Of a DNA stretch of 64,000 nt, positions 11,831 to 21,026 are shown in pieces; position 1 is the stretch's first letter; each line of letters opens with the position of its first letter. The translations under genes were made by a program, and so were the position numbers. The notes under the pieces were generated by a model. That model was not told where the DNA came from. It ran no database searches and saw nothing but the letters and a program-made list of their open reading frames with translations. The stretch is from Austropuccinia psidii (Eukaryota; Basidiomycota; Pucciniomycetes; Pucciniales; Sphaerophragmiaceae): NCBI GenBank assembly GCA_023105745.1, contig JALGQZ010000001.1, positions 70,655,991 through 70,719,990 of the forward strand, read 5' to 3'.

Positions 11831-14142
11831 TGTGGTATACCATGACAGTTCAGCTGAATAAATTTTTATATAAAAGAGGATATCAATAGTATGAAATCAC
11901 CTTTGAGGAAAAGTAACAGTAAAATAAAGATGTAATAACACAAATGATATATTCATTAAGGAAAATTGACCACAGATTTGCTCTGTCAGTGTCACCCCAC
12001 CGCACTATCCAACACATAATTGTGATGGACAGTACCCAAATCAAAGACATTTTTCAATTTTCTCTGTAAATAATCTTTTTTAACTTATATTATTTTAATA
12101 TGCTTAAATATAAGAAATTTGGTGATTAATATAATCAGAGTCACAATGAGGATGCCAATTAATAAAGGGAAGAGCTGTAGGCATCATAGGGGACATAGAA
12201 AGTTCAAGGTGTGGAACAAAACACTTTTGAAGTATCAATTTTGGGAAATTTCATGTGTTTTTGCTGTTATGAACCACCCAAAGAGGGGATAAGCATCATT
12301 GAGTTCCTTTAGATAATTGAATGATTAATTATTTAAGACTGAAATAATTTATTGCTGAATTGGAAAGGCCATATTACATCAACTTTTCTGTTAATGTAAC
12401 CCCCAAATTTCTCATTGAAGCTGCAGAAATGAAGAGTGGGACTGAATTTTGGAAGGAATATAAAAGATTTGAGGATTTCCAGGAAGAATACAGGTAATAC
12501 AGGTAATATAGGTCAATGAGTAATACAGGAAGCCAGAAAACTATAATACTGGAAAATCAGCTGACAGATTAGTAATCAATTGAGTAATACATGGAGATAA
12601 GGGTTCCAGGGCCAGAAATTAAGGTTTAACTGTATTACACAGCCACATGTCACATGTGAATAGGAGAGGTAAGAATGAATGGATCTGATTGGTCAGAAAC
12701 ATGTCACGTCATTAGGAAAAGTCAAGTGAAGCAATCTGATTGGTCAGAAATCCAGACTCGTGCCATGTCACAACACGTTCCCCTGAAAATCCAAAATTAA
12801 AGTTTGCACAGCTTTGCACAGCCACCAAAGGCTGAAAATTTCTAAGACCCCTCTTTTTTTTGCACTCCTATGAAGGGCCCCATGGATATAAATAGAGGCC
12901 CTCTCTCCCACTTTTTTCCTTTTCCCCATCTAGAAATTGTAAATTAAATTTATTTTTTCTGATCCCTCTTCTAGGAGGTATACTAGAAATTTTGATAAAT
13001 TAAGCCTAGTAACTGAGGTTCGTTGTTGACATAGATCAAGAGAACCAATAGTGTGAAAAGACTTTAATTCATCCCTTACTAGCAGGTAGACTAGTGCCTT
13101 ATTTAATTAGGATCTTAAAGCTTGAAGCTCATGAGCAAGGCCTCTCTGGAGTTTAGTGTTTAAATCCTAAAAAGTAATTTTTAGAGAGTTTTAAAATAAA
13201 ACCATCAAACAAAAGTAATTTTGTAGGCTTTAAAATAAAACCTAACCATTATAATTAGTTTTGGGCTAGTTTTTGTTGAAAACTTCCTCAAAGAGAGTAA
13301 TTTTGCTTGTTTTAAAACAAAACCTGCCCAACCAAAGTAATCTCATTACTTTTAAAATAAAAGTGGACTTGTATTTATTGGGTAATCCCTAATAAATTAT
13401 CATCAAGCAACAAAATAAAATTAAAAACTTTAGTGTTTAGTTAAGATTAATATTAAACCTAAAGCAGTTAGCTAGTATTATTACCAAAAAAAAAGAACCA
13501 TAAGAGATCATATAATATATTATTAAATCAAAACACAAAACATAACATTAAATACCCATATTATACTAAATTATTAGAAATTATTAGAGTATTATCCCAT
13601 CAATCACATCAAAAGGGCTTGAAATATATTTTTATCCTTTTCAAGTTTATCATTCAGAGAATTGAAGATTGCTGTTATCCTAGCTATTAGTTTCTATATT
13701 TATCCAAGAACTATCAAGAAAAGAATATTTTGTGGTTTTGAATTAGAAGATAGTGTTTCCTGTTATTTTTTTATTTATCTTATTTATTATATTATTTTAT
13801 ATATTGTTGTACTATCATTTGGTGGAATCCACTCAGCCTGCTGAAAGTTTCAAAAAGAATTTATTTGTTAAGGTTTTAAATAACCATTGTTTTGAGTAGA
13901 GCAAAGCCTGATTAGAGATTGTTGAGTCTAATATTTTCTGATCAAGCCACTATCAATAATAAAATTGATTTGGTGAACTCAGTAAAGATAACTTAGCATA
14001 TTAGGAAGGGCAGTCTAGATTATTCTAGCACACGAGCAGAGCAAGGGTTACAAGTCTCAAACAGCAATTCAAAACTGTTTTCTTGTAATTTACCCTTCCA
14101 GGTACTGCCTCATTTTATCCCACACGCAGAGGAGTTCCCACA
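11831..14142 (+). repeat. 5' LTR of element B
   Basis: This 2312-bp LTR runs from TGTGGTATACC to GGAGTTCCCACA. It differs from 24062-26394 by scattered substitutions and one insertion of about 20 bp near 24099. It shares both ends with the C family (26896-28790), so the two families are related. The stretch 13165-13370 contains four degenerate copies of a unit that pairs aaagtaattt with ttttaaaataaaa. Confidence 0.93.
12680..12894 (+). promoter_or_regulatory. LTR B promoter: two ATTGGTCAG boxes and TATA
   Basis: Two copies of ctgattggtcagaaa lie near 12688 and 12740 (inverted CCAAT cores). They are followed by tataaata at 12887-12894 and a pyrimidine-rich stretch (ctctctcccac). The same arrangement is conserved in the 3' LTR, with TATA at 25138-25145. 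This fits a fungal Pol II promoter driving the element transcript. The transcription start was not determined. Confidence 0.7.
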
Positions 14143-14516
14143 TCTGGTGTCCCAACAGTGGCATGTCAGATTGGAATACCCTTAGAATCTCTTCAGCTTG
14201 ACCTCAAAACAATAAAATTAACAAAATAAATATCTTTTCAAAACTGGAATCCACCAATCAAACATCATCATATCATAATTCACCATCATCTCATCAATCA
14301 TCATCATCCTCATATCATTATTATTATCCACTTAAAAACTCAACACCATCAGCACAAGAATCTCAAGTAGAATATAGTGATGTTATCCCAACACCAAGAA
14401 CAGAAGAAAAGGAAAAGGAGAAGATAAGGCAGTTCTTCTTCAATCTCATTCAAGAATCAAGAAAAGGAATAAATAAATCAAAGGAGTCAGGAGGGAGTAT
14501 TTATAAGGTAGAGACC
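14143..14516 (+). other. Leader of element B with primer-binding region
   Basis: The sequence after the LTR begins tctggtgtcccaacagtggc, the expected place of a primer-binding site. A TCA/CAT-rich repeat-like stretch (14260-14330) and a purine-rich stretch precede the gag ATG at 14517. No tRNA was assigned. Confidence 0.55.
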
Positions 14517-16115
14517 ATGGATCAGTCCACATCAAAATTACCACCATTACCTGAGGATACTGGAGAAGGACAGTATGAGGAGGAAAGTGAAGAAGAAGAT
14601 CAGAGTGAATATCTCATGAGGATTTTCAAAGAGACACAAGAGAAAATGGCACAGAAGTTGCAGGATACTATCAATAATCTAAGTAAAAAGAAGGGAAAGA
14701 GAAGAGAATCAACATCATATACACCAGGGGCGAGCCCTAATGAACACAGCTTACCTAGACATGTTAGACCAGAAGAATCACCAATATCACCAACACCTGG
14801 ACCTAGAGCAACATCTACTCCAGCAACAGAGTCAAGACCATCAAATATTCCAAAGAGAGTTTTTGTTTCAACACCAACACATCCAAGTCCACTACAACAA
14901 GAGATCTCAAGGAAAGAAAGATCAGTAGTAAAAATCAAAGCAAAGAATTCCAACCTCAATTTCAATGGTGAAGAAGTTGAAAAATTTATCAAGAATATTG
15001 AAAGAATAGCCCAAATTGAAGGTGCAACAGAAGAAGATCTGGCAATGCAGATGGAATTTTGGACAACGGATTCCAAAATTAGTGATGAAATAGAAGCTAT
15101 GCCAGGATATGAAGAAGGAAATTGGACGCAGCTTAAAAAGGACCTTATAAAAAAATGGGGGAGAGTTGAACCTGAAAGAAGATATAGAAAGGATTCCCTT
15201 GTACAGCTATTCAATGAAACACAGGATGAAGGTGGAATAAGTAATCTTTTGCAGTATAAGAGATTTATGGGAGAATATGAGACAATTATTACATACCTTT
15301 TAAGATATAAATATATTCCTCAAGATAATATGTTTCATGAGGATCTGTTTGACTGTCTTTCTGCAGACATAAAGGGAGCTATCAGTAAAGAGATGATAAA
15401 GGAAAATGTCATGGTTAGAGCAGAATATGGAGGATATCTCATACCACCAATGAAGATCTTGAAGAAGTACATTGAACAGGAATTGGAAGCAAGAGTATTA
15501 GTCACCAAAAGACTTTCACCCTCAAGGATAGCTGAAAAGAAAGAATTAAAGAATAAGGAAAGGAGAGTTCAATTCAAGGAAGAGGTATTTCCAGGGATGC
15601 AAGAAGCCCTTAAGAAAATGAAAGAACTTACAAAAACCCTAAAAGAACAAAAGGAAGTAGTCAAGGAGGAGGCACCTGCTGAAAATGAAGATGTAAAGCA
15701 GTTCATGGAGCAATTAAATGAATTAACTAATGCGGCTACACCCCAAAAGAAAATAATTAATAACCCTCAGTCAAACAATCAAGGATTCAGACCAAGAGAT
15801 AATGTTGCTCCACCACCAAACAGAAGTGTACCCTATGTTCCAGCACAGAATGTACCAAAGTTTTCTGTTAAATGTTACTATTGCATGGAAGAAGGTCATT
15901 CAGTTGGAAGATGTAGTGAACTAGTGGAGGATCAAAACAAGAAATGGGTTATCAGACAAGGTTTCAATTATTTATATCCCAATTGGGAAAGGGTCCCGAA
16001 TGATGGAAAATTTCCACCAAAATATTTAGTCAGAGAATTTCAGAAGGAACAAGAGGAACTCAAAAGAAAGTTAGAGGAAAAGACCAAAGAGGAAGAACAA
16101 AAGAAAAAGGAATAA
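14517..16115 (+). CDS. gag: Gag protein of element B (532 aa)
   Basis: This is the longest intact frame in the window. Residues 1-110 are acidic and then Ser/Pro-rich, with coiled-coil character around residues 35-60 (IFKETQEKMAQKLQDTINNL). Residues 145-330 form a retrotransposon Gag capsid-type domain: NLNFNGEEVEKFIKNIERIA, EFWTTDSKISDEIEAMPGYE, NWTQLKKDLIKKWGRVEPER and QYKRFMGEYETIITYLLRYK. Residues 453-466 are a CCHC zinc knuckle, CYYCMEEGHSVGRC, with all ligands present. The C-terminus is highly charged and ends EEEQKKKE at TAA. The next two frames (16134, 16734) are in the same phase, so gag and protease were probably one polyprotein with two later stops. The domain resembles Gag of Puccinia-type Ty3 elements as I remember them. 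Confidence 0.93.
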   Translation: MDQSTSKLPPLPEDTGEGQYEEESEEEDQSEYLMRIFKETQEKMAQKLQDTINNLSKKKGKRRESTSYTPGASPNEHSLPRHVRPEESPISPTPGPRATSTPATESRPSNIPKRVFVSTPTHPSPLQQEISRKERSVVKIKAKNSNLNFNGEEVEKFIKNIERIAQIEGATEEDLAMQMEFWTTDSKISDEIEAMPGYEEGNWTQLKKDLIKKWGRVEPERRYRKDSLVQLFNETQDEGGISNLLQYKRFMGEYETIITYLLRYKYIPQDNMFHEDLFDCLSADIKGAISKEMIKENVMVRAEYGGYLIPPMKILKKYIEQELEARVLVTKRLSPSRIAEKKELKNKERRVQFKEEVFPGMQEALKKMKELTKTLKEQKEVVKEEAPAENEDVKQFMEQLNELTNAATPQKKIINNPQSNNQGFRPRDNVAPPPNRSVPYVPAQNVPKFSVKCYYCMEEGHSVGRCSELVEDQNKKWVIRQGFNYLYPNWERVPNDGKFPPKYLVREFQKEQEELKRKLEEKTKEEEQKKKE

Positions 16116-16133
16116 TCAACTGCCTTTATATCA

Positions 16134-16682
16134 ATGGACAATTGGGGTGATTGGGAACCACCATGCATCTCCACAGGATTAGAAGAACCTTTTGGGTATG
16201 CTTATGGCTTGAGAAACACAAAGCAAAGGATTGAAAATCAAGAGAAATCTAAATCCCAACCCCTTCCCTCAAAAGAGACTATTCAACCCAAAGACACTAT
16301 AAAAAAGAAGACAAGTATTCCTGGTGGATTCATTGAAGAAGAAGAAGCTGATGAAGAAAAGGTCATAATACCTACAAGATATAAATCATCAAAACCACAA
16401 GAGGTTGTTAAACCACCAGAACCAACCAAACCAAACCCTAATACATCAGCAAAGGAGGAGGAGACTGATAAGAAAGATCTAATCAAACTACCAAAGGTGG
16501 AAGTGAACAAAAAGCCTTTAGTTGAAGAAGAAGGATCAATAATTGAAAAAGTCATGAAGAAGGTCATGGATCAGAAAATAAACCTCACCTTAGAAGAAAT
16601 AGTCACAATCTCACCCAAGTTTATGCAAGAATTAAAGTTTCTCTCAGATAAAGAAAGGAAATACTTAATGTCTCTCAAATAA
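16134..16682 (+). CDS. Gag-protease linker region, element B
   Basis: These 182 codons are in phase with Gag, separated from it by one TAA and five codons. The sequence begins MDNWGDWEPPCIST. A Lys/Glu/Pro-rich, probably disordered centre follows, then a helical C-terminal segment (SIIEKVMKKVMDQKINLTLEEIV, then SPKFMQELKFLSDKERKYL) that I recognise as the conserved block upstream of the protease in rust Ty3 elements. It ends at TAA 16680-16682, and the protease frame begins 51 bases later in the same phase. It may be translated only by readthrough, or the two stops may be decay. Confidence 0.75.
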   Translation: MDNWGDWEPPCISTGLEEPFGYAYGLRNTKQRIENQEKSKSQPLPSKETIQPKDTIKKKTSIPGGFIEEEEADEEKVIIPTRYKSSKPQEVVKPPEPTKPNPNTSAKEEETDKKDLIKLPKVEVNKKPLVEEEGSIIEKVMKKVMDQKINLTLEEIVTISPKFMQELKFLSDKERKYLMSLK

Positions 16683-16733
16683 ATCAATAGTCAGGAGCAA
16701 ACAACCACCCAAGAAGTAATAATTCAAGATAAA

Positions 16734-17540
16734 ATGCATTACTCTTGTCCCCTTGGAATGATTGAGGTCTCAGTTGGACAAGAAGGGCATATATTAAAGG
16801 CATTAGTAGATACTGGAGCTGAACTCAGTATAATACCAGAAGTGGAATCCATTAAAGCAAGATTACCAATGAGGGTTCTGAACATGAGGCTTAGAGGTAT
16901 TGGAGGACACAGCACAGCAATTGTGGGATTATCTGAAAATACATTACTTGTCTTACCATCTGGTGATGAAAGAAGAATTCACTTCTTTGTAGCCAGAGGT
17001 GCTGTTCACACAGTTATTGGAAGACCTTTCCTTGCTGACAATGGTATTAGACTTGAACACTCTCAACAACAAGGTGAAATTCTGAGTTACAAAGAGTCTG
17101 ATGGAAGAAGATTGTGCATACCAATATGTACACCTGAATCAAAAGGATGGCACACAGGACAACCCAGAGGAATTGAGTTGTGTAATTCTACTCAAATTGA
17201 AGAATGGAAGATAAATAATATAAGCAGAATTAGAAGATTTGAAGAGTTACCTCAAGGAAATTCAAGAAGAGAAGAAAATCAAGTGCCTATAAAACAAAAT
17301 CCAGAAATTCATCTCAAGAATTCCAAAGCTGAAGTAACTAGCAATGAATTGAAAATTAGCACAAACAATAATGTAAACCCTATTTACCCTCAAACATTTG
17401 AGAATACTTATAGCTCTAACATGGAAGCTTCCAGTCAAGTGGAACTAGTACAAAAGAAAGGCTTTCAGCCAAAACAGCTAGTTAACAGTTTCTCACCTGT
17501 GTGTGTGGTAAAAATGGTTTTCATTTTAATAAGAAACTGA
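16734..17540 (+). CDS. Retropepsin-like aspartic protease, element B
   Basis: These 268 codons run in the Gag phase. The active-site loop ALVDTGAELSIIPE is intact (D-T-G-A). The second conserved block is VHTVIGRPFLADNGIRLE. It is preceded by a beta-rich segment (CPLGMIEVSVGQEGHILK). Residues after about 130 are Asn/Gln/Glu-rich and unstructured. The frame stops at 17540, but similar sequence continues in another phase from 17501, so a frameshift lies near 17500-17540. An intact protease in an element with no RT suggests it processes its own Gag. Confidence 0.88.
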   Translation: MHYSCPLGMIEVSVGQEGHILKALVDTGAELSIIPEVESIKARLPMRVLNMRLRGIGGHSTAIVGLSENTLLVLPSGDERRIHFFVARGAVHTVIGRPFLADNGIRLEHSQQQGEILSYKESDGRRLCIPICTPESKGWHTGQPRGIELCNSTQIEEWKINNISRIRRFEELPQGNSRREENQVPIKQNPEIHLKNSKAEVTSNELKISTNNNVNPIYPQTFENTYSSNMEASSQVELVQKKGFQPKQLVNSFSPVCVVKMVFILIRN

Positions 17541-18118
17541 ATCCTGTTTCTGAATTCTACAAACCATATGTAGAAGCTATATTTTCAAAACCAAAGCATA
17601 GCATTTCACCCATGGATTTGTTGAGAGTGACATCTGGTGCTTCAATAAAATTTACACAAAATTTGTTCAATAAATTCAAAAACAAGAGGATGCAAGAAAA
17701 GCTCAAGGAAGATTCACCAGTTGAAAATCAAAATCAGAATAATGAACAAATAAATTCAGACTTATCTTATAATAACCTCATTCAAGAAGAAACTCATCAA
17801 ATAGACAATCCTCCAATTAATCCAAGCCTTGAAGAGCATACACTAAATATGACAAATTCCAATCCCATTGAACATGAATCTTCATCCCAGGAGGAACAAA
17901 ACATAGAAACAAATTATCAGTCATGTAGTAAGGTCAATTACCTTAGTATCAAAGAAGATAAAATTGAAGGAAAAGATGAACATAGAGAATTGAACACCAA
18001 TAATGAGGATGTAACTCAGTTTGAGGAATTCAACTCACCGATTTATGCTACAGTGGGATGGGAGGAATATCCTGTTATGGCAATTATGAACCCAAGCCTA
18101 GAAGAAAATATTTTGTGA
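17501..18118 (+). CDS. Post-protease region of element B polyprotein (shifted frame)
   Basis: This 205-codon frame overlaps the end of the protease frame. It starts with a conserved-looking block, FYKPYVEAIFSKPKHSISP followed by MDLLRVTSGASIKFTQNLF. An Asn/Glu/Ser-rich spacer follows, then PIYATVGWEEYPVMAIMNPS near the end. The two ordered blocks also occur, as far as I remember, between protease and RT in rust Ty3 polyproteins, so this is the normal continuation and not a new gene. It ends at TGA 18116-18118. Confidence 0.68.
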   Translation: MCGKNGFHFNKKLNPVSEFYKPYVEAIFSKPKHSISPMDLLRVTSGASIKFTQNLFNKFKNKRMQEKLKEDSPVENQNQNNEQINSDLSYNNLIQEETHQIDNPPINPSLEEHTLNMTNSNPIEHESSSQEEQNIETNYQSCSKVNYLSIKEDKIEGKDEHRELNTNNEDVTQFEEFNSPIYATVGWEEYPVMAIMNPSLEENIL

Positions 18119-18182
18119 TTAAAAATTGGATTAAGCATTGGAATGAAGCCCAAGAAGAAAAATAAAACAAAAAAAAATCTTA

Positions 18183-19475
18183 ATGAAGAAAGTACAGATT
18201 GTTATGCCAACTGATGAAACCATTTACTTACAATTTACAGTTGAAGGATCATCAAACCATTTAATTTTGGGAAAGAAGTTTTGTAATTACTTTTCTATTA
18301 TAAAGAGTATTCATAAGTCATCAATAGAAGAAGAAGGAAGGGAAAATTCACAAGATATTGGGATAGAAGGAGAAGAAGAAATGAAGAAAAAGGGAGAATT
18401 TTCCCGCTTGAAAGAAGAAGAGGAGGGAGAAAGGAGTCTTAGTACCTTCAAAGTAAACACCTTCAATTCAGAGGGAATTTATAATATGGAACACACTCAT
18501 AAAGTTAATGAAGACCTTTCAGAAGAAAATCAAGAATTATTCAACATTAGACAATCAAAAACATTCAATCTATTTGAGAGGGACAAAAAACCAATTCAGG
18601 AGACATTAGCATCTGAAAGTGACTTATTTATAGATGATATTCCAGACATATTTTCTGTACCTTTCAACCAAGGGAATAACTTAAACAATACACGCACCTT
18701 TCCTAAACCAGAAAAAGATATCCAAGCTCTTCTGGAAGAAATATTCAAAGAAAATCAGCAGGATAATGAAGTGTTATCTCAACCTCAAGAATCAAGTACA
18801 CATCAGGAGGGTCCTCCCATCTTGATTCAAAAATTCAAGCAAAATTCTAATATAGATCCTCAAACTCCCCACTTCCAAGAAAAAATTCACGAACCCTCAA
18901 ATTTCAAGGTCACATTCTCAAAAGAAATCGACAAAAAGCCATTTGAGGGAATTTTGAAGAAAGAATATGATGAAAACCAACCTTCAGCTAATTCTGATCA
19001 AACAGGTCAAGACCACTTAACCTCTGAATAAAAAGAAATCTTAAAACTGTATGATGCATTCTTTAATATGGATAACCAACAAGTTGAAGCAACAAATTTG
19101 GCCCAGAGATTAGAGTTGAATAACTTTCAACTTCCACAAGAAAATAACATTCCTTCAGGCCATATGTCTGAAATTCTGCATGATAACAATTTGGCTCAAC
19201 CAATCCATATTTTTAGAGAAAGAAAAGTCACTAGGAATACAAAAACCAGAAAATTCTCTATCAGAAATCAAAATAATGAACATACCACAAGAAATAAAAT
19301 TGAAGTTAATCTGAGACTTACTTATAATAATCATCAAGAGAAAATTCCTCTTCCTCTCAGAGTTCTCAAGCATAAAATTAAAAAACAGTTATTTATTTTT
19401 TCTAATCATAAATTTAAAAGACATAAATCCAAAAGAGAATCAAAGCTCAAGTCTCAAAGGAGTATTATGTTTTGA
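18183..19475 (+). pseudogene. Second retropepsin-like block and pre-RT spacer, element B
   Basis: Two frames, 18183-19031 and 19068-19475, are in one phase and separated by TAA 19029-19031. The start reads VQIVMPTDETIYLQFTVEGS then NHLILGKKFCNYFS, which resembles the C-terminal half of a retropepsin fold (IxLGxxFC). A long acidic spacer follows (ENSQDIGIEGEEEMKKKGEF). The second frame has LAQPIHIFRERKVTRNTKTR and a basic C-terminus (FKRHKSKRESKLKSQ). Where an RT domain would come next, the sequence turns into TA repeats and AT-rich DNA. The element's coding capacity ends here. Confidence 0.65.
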
Positions 19476-20138
19476 TCCACATGTGTCAATCTACTTATAT
19501 TGTCATTATATATATATATATATATATATGTTTGGACTCATTTCTCTACCTACCTAATTACTGTGTGGATTTTACTCCTATTTTATTTAATATTTTTTTA
19601 TTGTTATTTTTTTCATTCTGGTTATTCTTTTAATATGTATTTTTATCCGGTTGAATCTCAAAAATAAAAATAAAAATCAAAATGAATATTATTATTGATT
19701 TTATTTTTATTTTGATTTAATTTAATTATTATTTTTATTTTGATTTAATTTATTATTTAATTTTTTATTTCTTTTATTTTTTAATTTATTTATTTTTTTT
19801 GGGGGGGGGGGCACAGTTTTCTCAGGGCAATTTTTTTTTTAATGTCTTTGCCATTCATTACCAAATCAGAACACTAAAGAAAAAAAAAAGAAGAAATATA
19901 ACTAATTAAATTAAAAACCGCTCAAATGAGCTTATAAAAAAAAAAACCAGGCATTCAATCAATCAAGAAACTCTGAAAGCTCTAATGAGCTTAAAAATCA
20001 AAAATCAAACATTAATAATGATTTTTTTAGATAACCCAGCACTTGACTCAATAGTCAAGATCCGACAAAACCCTTGAAATTAAAAAAAAAAGAAAAAAAA
20101 CAATAATAAAAATAATAATTTTTTAAATTATTTAGTGA
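19476..20138. other. AT-rich low-complexity stretch inside element B
   Basis: It contains a (TA)n run at about 19507-19529, long T/A runs and an 11-base G run at 19801-19811. Two short inverted motifs built on gctcatt/aatgagc lie at about 19918-19992. No coding potential was seen. It marks the junction where RT-coding sequence should begin. Confidence 0.7.
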
Positions 20139-20390
20139 ATTCGGCTTTGGAAACATTGCCGTGAGGTTCAAATAGAATTGGCTCGATCATAAAAAAATAA
20201 AATAAAATAAATAATTTTCTTTTTTTCATTTGTCAAATTCGGTATCGGAAACATCGCTGTGGGGTTTGAATAGAATTGGCTTGATCATAAAAAAATAAAA
20301 TAAAATAAATAATTTTCTTTTTTTTATTTGTCAAATTTGGTATTGGAAATATCATTGTGAGGTTTGAATCGAATCAGCTCAATCAAAATA
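20139..20390. repeat. 98-bp tandem repeat, about 2.5 copies
   Basis: Copies begin at 20139, 20237 and 20335, an exact 98-base period. Each unit has a core of about 55 bases (attcggctttggaaacattg in copy 1) followed by an A/T-rich half (aaaaaaataaaataaaataa). The core holds several CpGs, unlike the surrounding element. On the minus strand the core reads open for 17-19 codons. It lies just 3' of the antisense exon-like block 20467-20555. Confidence 0.88.
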
Positions 20391-20466
20391 CTTGAATAAA
20401 ACAAAATATATATAAATTAATTATTTTTTTTTTTAAAAAAAAAAAAAACAAAAAAGAAAAACTTAC

Positions 20467-20555
20467 CGCTTCATCTGGTTATACCAGTGGAGTACGGTGC
20501 GAATCGACACGATGACCGCCTCATGCGAGTGATCATCGGTGGCATCGCGGGCAAC
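20467..20555 (-). pseudogene. Exon-like fragment, antisense in element B
   Basis: On the minus strand this CpG-rich block reads open (VARDATDDHSHEAVIVSIRT, then VLHWYNQMKR). At 20466-20461 it is followed by gtaagt, a canonical 5' splice site. Upstream, the minus strand has actaat about 25 bases before an AG, plausible as branch point and acceptor. I do not recognise the protein. The features fit one internal exon of an ordinary fungal gene kept with its intron because it lies antisense to the element transcript. Confidence 0.5.
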
Positions 20556-20645
20556 TTTATAATTTTTTTTTTCAATTAGTCGTTTTGTATTGGCCATTTC
20601 ATTGCGGAATAACTCAAAGAAATATAGGAATTTGGCTCAAAGGCT

Positions 20646-21026
20646 TCATTTGGTACGATGGGGAGAAGTTGGATCAAACCCAGAGATTGGACTTAGTGGA
20701 GGTGAATAGGCAGGAAGAGTAGCGGCGGGGGAAGCAGTCGCTGGAATGAATTCTTCGGCCAAAGGATTGAGGGCTGATGGGGAACGTAATCGAGGATCAA
20801 CAATCGATTCTAGATCCTTGGGCACGGAATGGTCAAATTGTGTAATGGTACTATTGATATCAGAGAAAACCAAGGGTTCCAAGGAATGATTACGGGAAGA
20901 AGCCTCAAGAAAAGTTAACGAAACATCGTCCAAATCGAGCTTGAAGGAGTAGAATTATTCGTTTAGATAAATTATAACAGAATAACCATTTTTACCAGAG
21001 GGTTTAAGTTCAACGCGAAACGACAT
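20646..21026 (-). pseudogene. Antisense host-gene-like ORF with PAM2-type motif
   Basis: The minus-strand frame runs from ATG 21026-21024 (MSFRVELKPSGKNGYSVIIY) to TGA near 20646. One in-frame TAA at 20957-20955 interrupts it and could come from CAA by one C-to-T change. After the stop the frame continues with FKLDLDDVSLTFLEASSRNH and a Pro/Ser-rich tail (SPAATLPAYSPPLSPISG). The segment SALNPLAEEFIPAT fits the PAM2 motif that binds the MLLE domain of poly(A)-binding protein (L-N-x-x-A-x-x-F-x-P). CpG density is high, unlike the host element. This suggests a captured fragment of an RNA-binding-protein gene. The source gene is not identified, and function in this copy is unlikely. Confidence 0.55.

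Noticed and set aside
13662..13844. Sixty-codon open frame in both LTRs of element B (also 25914-26096)
   Set aside because: It begins with TTG, lies in the LTR, is AT-rich and is shared only because the LTRs are duplicates. There is no domain.
14600..15214. Long minus-strand frame of 204 codons opposite gag of B
   Set aside because: It is a shadow of the purine-rich Gag coding strand. The Ser/Leu/Phe-rich translation has no family resemblance.
19918..19992. Short inverted motifs gctca(n)tgagc as a possible terminator
   Set aside because: Factor-independent terminators are not relevant to Pol II transcripts in fungi. The stems are six to seven bases only.
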